DNA of 8,151 nt. Source: JAGXQV01 sp041674485. GTDB lineage: Bacteria > Pseudomonadota > Gammaproteobacteria > Burkholderiales > Sulfuricellaceae. The stretch spans positions 1 through 8,151 of the forward strand of contig JBAYVP010000243.1 in the NCBI GenBank assembly GCA_041674485.1, in the 5' to 3' direction. Positions within the stretch are counted from its first letter, which is position 1, and each line of letters begins with the position of its first letter. The position numbers were made by a program, and so were the translations under genes. Below are positions 5,228-8,151 of the stretch, piece by piece. Under the pieces are notes generated by a model that was not told where the DNA came from, searched no databases, and saw only the letters and a list, made by a program, of their open reading frames with translations.

Positions 5228-7354
5228 ATGCTCCAAAGAGTAATCTATTCATTGGCGACGGCCATTCTGCTCTTGGCGCCCTCTTTGGGGGATGCCGCCC
5301 AGAAACATGCCTTGCTGGTCGGGGTGTCGAATTATTCAGCGCTTAACGAGCAGTTGCAGCTCAAGGGGCCATCGAACGATGTGGTGCTCATGCGGAATGT
5401 TCTCCAGCAGTTTGGCTTTGCCGAGCGCGATGTGCGCGTGCTGGCCGATGGGGTGGAGGGGGCAGGTTCTCCGACCCGCGAAGCAATCCTGGGGGAATTA
5501 AAACGCCTCGCATCGACAGTGGAAGAAGGCGATTTCGTCTATCTGCATTTTTCCGGGCATGGCTCGCAACAACCCACCAAGCCCAGCAAGCAGCCGCCGG
5601 AACCCGATGGCCTGGACGAGATTTTCCTGCCGGCGGATGTCGGAAAATGGGATGGCGGCAAGGGCGAGGTTATGAATGCCGTCATCGATAGTGAATTCGG
5701 CAACTTCACCACCGCAATGCGTCGGCGTGGCGCTTTTGTCTGGGCGGTTTTCGACAGTTGCCATTCCGGCTCAATGACACGCGGCGCGGCGGTGGATGAC
5801 GTGCGTTATCGCCAGGTATTGCCGCAAAACCTGGGGATTTCGGATAGTGAAATGCAACATGCCCAGGCAGGCGCAATTCGCACCCGTGGCGCCCCATCCG
5901 CCAAGGGCGGGACGCTGGTTGAAGAAACGTTGAAAAGTAAAGCAGGCGGCTTTGTCGCTTTCTATGCCGCGCAAAGCACGGAAACCACGCCCGAAGAGCC
6001 TCAGCCTGTCGATCAGCCGGTGCGTAAACCCTATGGCATATTTACCTACACGCTGGCCCAGACCCTGGCGACGAATCCCAACCTCTCTTATCGCCAAGCC
6101 GGGCAGCAAATACTGAACCGCTATGCGGCGCGAAACCGTTTTTCGCCCACGCCGCTTTTCGAAGGCAGCAGCCTGGATGCGCCGGTATTCGGCAGTGGGG
6201 CGGGCGAATTCAAGCCGCAATGGAAGACACGAAAGAAGGGACAGGAATGGGAGATACCGGCGGGCGCGCTGCATCAGCTATCCGACGGCGCGATATTCGC
6301 CATCCTGCCATCTCCGGCGGGGGAGGAAAAGGACATCGTCGGTTATGCCAAAGCGGTGAACACCCAATTGCTGCAAACCGGCATCACCCCCGTCGAATAT
6401 GCCAACAAACGCGCGATACCGGCAAGCGACATTCCCAAAGATGCCTACGCGCGGCTGGTCAACTCCAAACTGGCGCTCGACCTGAACATCGCCTTGCCGT
6501 CCGGCGGAAACACGCCCGGCCATGCCAAAGTGGAGCGGGTGCTCGACAAGCTGGCCAAAGGCAAGGTGGAAGGCGTTAAGATCAACTGGGTCAAGAGCGG
6601 ACTAGCGGCGGATATACGCCTGACGGTGCAAGATGAAAAAATCTGGCTATTGCCGTCGAGTGGCGTCATCGTCAAATCCGGGCCGCACAAAACCCACTCC
6701 ATCGACTTGACCGCCGACGAGGAAAAACTGGCCGACACCCTGCAAACCAGCTTCCAGAAAATCGCCAAAGTCATCAACCTGCTGCGCCTGTCCAGCCAGA
6801 TGGCGTCCAACCCCATCGCCGGCAACCTGGAACTGAAACTCCTGCATCAAAAAGCCGGAAGCCGGAACATAACCGAAGTCCACGCGGGCGCGATTCCCTC
6901 ATTCAAGGCCGGAGACAAATTAACGCTGGCACTCAAAAACAACCACCCGCGCCCGGTGGATGTCACAGTCCTGTTCGTGGATAGCGAATACGGCGTCAGC
7001 CTGATGCACCCCTCCTATCCAGGAGACGCCAACCGGATTGAGGCTGCCGGGAAAAACGACACGCTGGTCGAGGTGGAACTGAACGCCGACACCCTCGGCC
7101 AGGAAAGCATGATAATGATCGCGGTCGAAGCCGAACCGCAAGCCCTGATGGCGGACTTCAGCTTTCTGACGCAAACCAGCCTGGACCGAACGCGCGGCGC
7201 GGGGCTGGGCGGCGAAGCCGACGATGGGGTGCATGAATTGTTTCAGCAAGCGGGGTTTGGCGGGACGATAACGCAGCGGGGCGCAAGCAAACAGACGACG
7301 GGTGCTATCGGCAAAACCGCAATTCGGGTTTTTGGTTGGAGGACGGTGAAATAG
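5228..7354 (+). CDS. Exported caspase-family (peptidase C14) protein with DUF4384-like C-terminus
   Basis: The product is 708 residues, starting at the ATG with AGGAAA upstream. Residues 1-24 form a signal peptide (MLQRV, hydrophobic core, cut near GDA/AQK), so the protein should act outside the cytoplasm. The caspase fold spans about 26-320: HALLVGVSNY, then FSGHGSQ with the catalytic His111, GLDEIFLPAD, and FDSCHSG with the catalytic Cys178; a p10-like part includes FYAAQSTE and GIFTYTLAQTL. Both catalytic residues are present, so it looks active. Bacterial members are metacaspase/orthocaspase-like and usually cut after Arg or Lys; specificity here is inference. Residues about 550-640 (GDKLTLALKNNHPRPVDVTVLFVD, SLMHPSYPGD) resemble DUF4384, a frequent partner of secreted caspase domains. 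The 330-540 stretch is not assigned. It appears monocistronic, between a MITE upstream and repeat-rich DNA downstream. No substrate is evident, so no link to cell death should be assumed. Confidence 0.88.
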   Translation: MLQRVIYSLATAILLLAPSLGDAAQKHALLVGVSNYSALNEQLQLKGPSNDVVLMRNVLQQFGFAERDVRVLADGVEGAGSPTREAILGELKRLASTVEEGDFVYLHFSGHGSQQPTKPSKQPPEPDGLDEIFLPADVGKWDGGKGEVMNAVIDSEFGNFTTAMRRRGAFVWAVFDSCHSGSMTRGAAVDDVRYRQVLPQNLGISDSEMQHAQAGAIRTRGAPSAKGGTLVEETLKSKAGGFVAFYAAQSTETTPEEPQPVDQPVRKPYGIFTYTLAQTLATNPNLSYRQAGQQILNRYAARNRFSPTPLFEGSSLDAPVFGSGAGEFKPQWKTRKKGQEWEIPAGALHQLSDGAIFAILPSPAGEEKDIVGYAKAVNTQLLQTGITPVEYANKRAIPASDIPKDAYARLVNSKLALDLNIALPSGGNTPGHAKVERVLDKLAKGKVEGVKINWVKSGLAADIRLTVQDEKIWLLPSSGVIVKSGPHKTHSIDLTADEEKLADTLQTSFQKIAKVINLLRLSSQMASNPIAGNLELKLLHQKAGSRNITEVHAGAIPSFKAGDKLTLALKNNHPRPVDVTVLFVDSEYGVSLMHPSYPGDANRIEAAGKNDTLVEVELNADTLGQESMIMIAVEAEPQALMADFSFLTQTSLDRTRGAGLGGEADDGVHELFQQAGFGGTITQRGASKQTTGAIGKTAIRVFGWRTVK

Positions 7355-7414
7355 GTTGAGAAACAGCCGTTATCGCGGTGTATTGACGATGGTGAAGCCA
7401 AATGATGCCTTGCG

Positions 7415-7443
7415 CGGGGGAAATTTGTTCTCGGCACGGAAAA
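7415..7443 (+). repeat. Solo end of the same MITE family
   Basis: These 29 bases match the left end of the element at 4993-5021 in 27 positions; the last 23 (from AAATTTGTTCTC through GGCACGGAAAA) are identical. The orientation is the same as the left end of the complete element. No matching inverted right end is found in the remaining 700 bp, so this is a truncated or deleted copy. It starts about 60 bp after the caspase stop codon. Confidence 0.75.
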
Positions 7444-7485
7444 TCTGTAATAATCCGTCAATTGGCAAATTCAAAGCAGGTGATT

Positions 7486-7648
7486 TATATTTTGCGCGGC
7501 CACAATTTGCGGATTTAGCCGCGTCTCGCGGGATGCGATTGCTGCGCAAATTGCGCCGTGTGGCTGTTCCACACAAGCAATTTGCAACGCGGAAGCCGCG
7601 CCCGCGAGGCGATGGATAAATGCGCAAATTGTGGCCGCGCAAAGTATA
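7486..7648. repeat. 163-bp imperfect palindrome with cruciform potential
   Basis: The outer arms at 7486-7511 and 7623-7648 are inverted copies in 25 of 26 positions, built around TTTGCGCGGCCACAATTTGCG. Partial pairing continues inward (CTCGCGGG on both sides) to a central hairpin, GTGTGG-CTGTT-CCACAC at 7558-7574. The octamer CAATTTGC or its complement occurs four times in alternating orientation (near 7503, 7545, 7577 and 7623), so cloverleaf folds are possible as well as one long hairpin. No coding potential and no clear target duplication were seen. It could be a MITE, a decayed insertion end pair or a structural repeat. Confidence 0.85.
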
Positions 7649-7667
7649 TCCAATATCCAAGTCCAGA

Positions 7668-7732
7668 CAATAGGGGACAGACCACGGTTTTTTGATCGGC
7701 ATGGCTGACAAACCGTGGTCTGTCCCCTGTTG
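7668..7732. repeat. REP-like hairpin with 19-bp perfect stem
   Basis: AGGGGACAGACCACGGTTT (7672-7690) pairs perfectly with its reverse complement at 7710-7728 around a 19-base loop. CAA and TTG extend the stem after one mismatch. Repeats built on GGGGACAGACC are, to my recollection, common as REP sequences near REP-associated tyrosine transposases in proteobacteria; no such transposase is present here. The stem is also strong enough to act as a transcription terminator, although no T-tract follows it. Confidence 0.85.
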
Positions 7733-7759
7733 TTGTTTGGTCTGTCCCCTGTTGTTGTT
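7717..7759. repeat. Tandem half-repeats GGTCTGTCCCCTG-(TTG)n
   Basis: A 21-base sequence, GGTCTGTCCCCTG followed by TTGTTGTT, occurs at 7717-7737 and again at 7739-7759 with one T between. The first copy is the right arm of the hairpin at 7668-7732; the second is an orphan right arm. The GTT-rich tail of the second copy is the apparent target of the element at 7760-7927. Confidence 0.85.
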
Positions 7760-7927
7760 CTGACCGTGTCCCACAAGTCTCGCTGAACACGGGGAAATAT
7801 GCATTCAACGAAGGAAAATAGATGGTTAACAGGCACAAAACATCAATTTCCGACCATATTTATTGAAAAACGTGGCCTTAAACCTCATCGTTTCCCGTGT
7901 TCAGCGGAGCCTGTGGGACAATGTCAG
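7760..7927. mobile_element. Second MITE-like element, 168 bp, CTGAC ends
   Basis: The ends are inverted repeats of 42 bases (7760-7801 and 7886-7927), identical in 33 positions. They share CTGAC, then TGTCCCACA, then CGCTGAACACGGG. The 84-base middle is AT-rich and has no convincing gene. The nonamer GTTGTTGTT lies directly outside both ends (7751-7759 and 7928-7936), fitting a 9-bp target duplication. CTGA-type ends with 9-bp duplications are typical of IS10/IS50-like members of the IS4 family, so such a helper is possible. The flank is simple GTT sequence, so the duplication alone is weaker proof than for the element at 4993. Confidence 0.7.
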
Positions 7928-7980
7928 GTTGTTGTTCTGTTGTTGTCAACATGCCGAAAAAAAACCAGCAATTCAGAGTA

Positions 7981-8151
7981 TCATAAAAGCCACAACAAAA
8001 TAGAGGTTGTCTCATTAATGCCGAGCACATGAGTGTGCTCAACCAATTTGATGGCCTGATATTCACGTTCGGTGATGGTTGTTAAGCAAAATCTTTCAAA
8101 AGAAACGGTGCCAAGTTTCCCACTGACGCCGTTTTTCGTTGTAGAGATGCA
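7981..8151 (-). pseudogene. Possible decayed C-terminal fragment of an IS3-type DDE transposase
   Basis: Read on the minus strand from the window edge, one frame gives HLYNEKRRQW and, after skipping one base in the GGG at 8119-8121, the next frame gives KLGTVSFERF. Joined, they resemble the pattern YNxxRRHSxLGxxSPxxFE that ends IS3-like (rve domain) transposases. Without the shift the first frame stops shortly after. The second frame stays open to a TGA at 7981-7983, longer than the usual tail. The rest of any such gene would lie outside the window. The match is short and the call is tentative. Confidence 0.35.
8023..8040. repeat. Small perfect hairpin
   Basis: GAGCACA (8023-8029) pairs with TGTGCTC (8034-8040) around TGAG. 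It lies inside the putative transposase remnant. Without a T-tract it is not called a terminator. Confidence 0.5.

Larger units (their letters stand above)
7355..8151. other. Gene-free, repeat-dense tail region
   Basis: No reading frame here has a ribosome binding site together with recognisable protein content. The open frames in it are translations of the repeats listed separately. The part beyond about 7800 is clearly richer in A and T than the three genes. Between the repeats, 7355-7414 and 7444-7485 show nothing recognisable. The region reads as a site of repeated insertion and decay downstream of the caspase gene. Confidence 0.7.

Noticed and set aside
202..7354. A single new defence or cell-death system made of the three genes
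   Set aside because: Two genes are convergent and the third is separated by mobile DNA; two products are exported and one is cytoplasmic, and no shared promoter or overlap links them.
4993..7443. Composite transposon carrying the caspase gene between two MITE copies
   Set aside because: The two copies have the same orientation, the second lacks its partner end, and the first has its own complete target duplication, showing it inserted alone.
7370..7838. Three overlapping minus-strand open frames of 107-144 residues after the caspase gene
   Set aside because: Each is a translation of the palindrome, the REP-like hairpin and the MITE ends, with no ribosome binding site or recognisable domain.
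7799..8032. 77-residue plus-strand open frame
   Set aside because: It begins inside one MITE end, runs through the other and into GTT repeats; nothing protein-like is visible.

Overview
The window looks like a piece of a proteobacterial chromosome, most likely a betaproteobacterium (Nitrosomonadales/Rhodocyclales-like). This rests on the GC-rich coding style (many GCC, GGC and CTG codons), Shine-Dalgarno-led genes, and intergenic DNA full of short palindromic and heptanucleotide repeats. The taxon is an inference; there is no rRNA or marker gene to fix it.

Three full-length genes are well supported. (1) At 202-2742 (+) is a secreted beta-propeller protein of the PF09826 type with its own sigma70-like promoter. 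(2) At 2979-4754 (-), convergent with it, is a 591-residue cytoplasmic protein with a SAP-like N-terminus and a C-terminal domain like the XPB/Ssl2 helicase-associated domain, but no helicase motor. (3) At 5228-7354 (+) is an exported caspase-family (peptidase C14) protein with an intact His/Cys dyad and a DUF4384-like C-terminal region. Nothing suggests that the three form one pathway or operon; each appears to be its own transcription unit.

The spaces between the genes are the most unusual part. The gap between the convergent genes 1 and 2 holds two inverted arrays of a 7-bp repeat (GGGTGAN / NTCACCC), about 7 and 21 units. The space between genes 2 and 3 holds a 60-bp palindrome and then a 178-bp MITE-like element (4993-5170). 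That element has perfect 18-bp terminal inverted repeats and an exact 10-bp target duplication, and it inserted about 50 bp upstream of the caspase start codon.

The last 800 bp (7355-8151) contain no convincing intact gene. They hold, in order, a solo end of the same MITE family, a 163-bp imperfect palindrome, a REP-like hairpin with a 19-bp perfect stem and tandem half-copies, and a second MITE-like element (7760-7927) with CTGAC ends and a 9-bp flanking duplication. The window ends in a decayed fragment resembling the C-terminus of an IS3-type DDE transposase. This tail, especially beyond about 7800, is visibly more AT-rich than the genes and reads as an insertion hotspot.

I saw no rRNA, tRNA or CRISPR array. 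I do not claim a new multi-gene system. The strongest novel signals are the two independently supported non-autonomous elements and the motor-less helicase-associated-domain protein.
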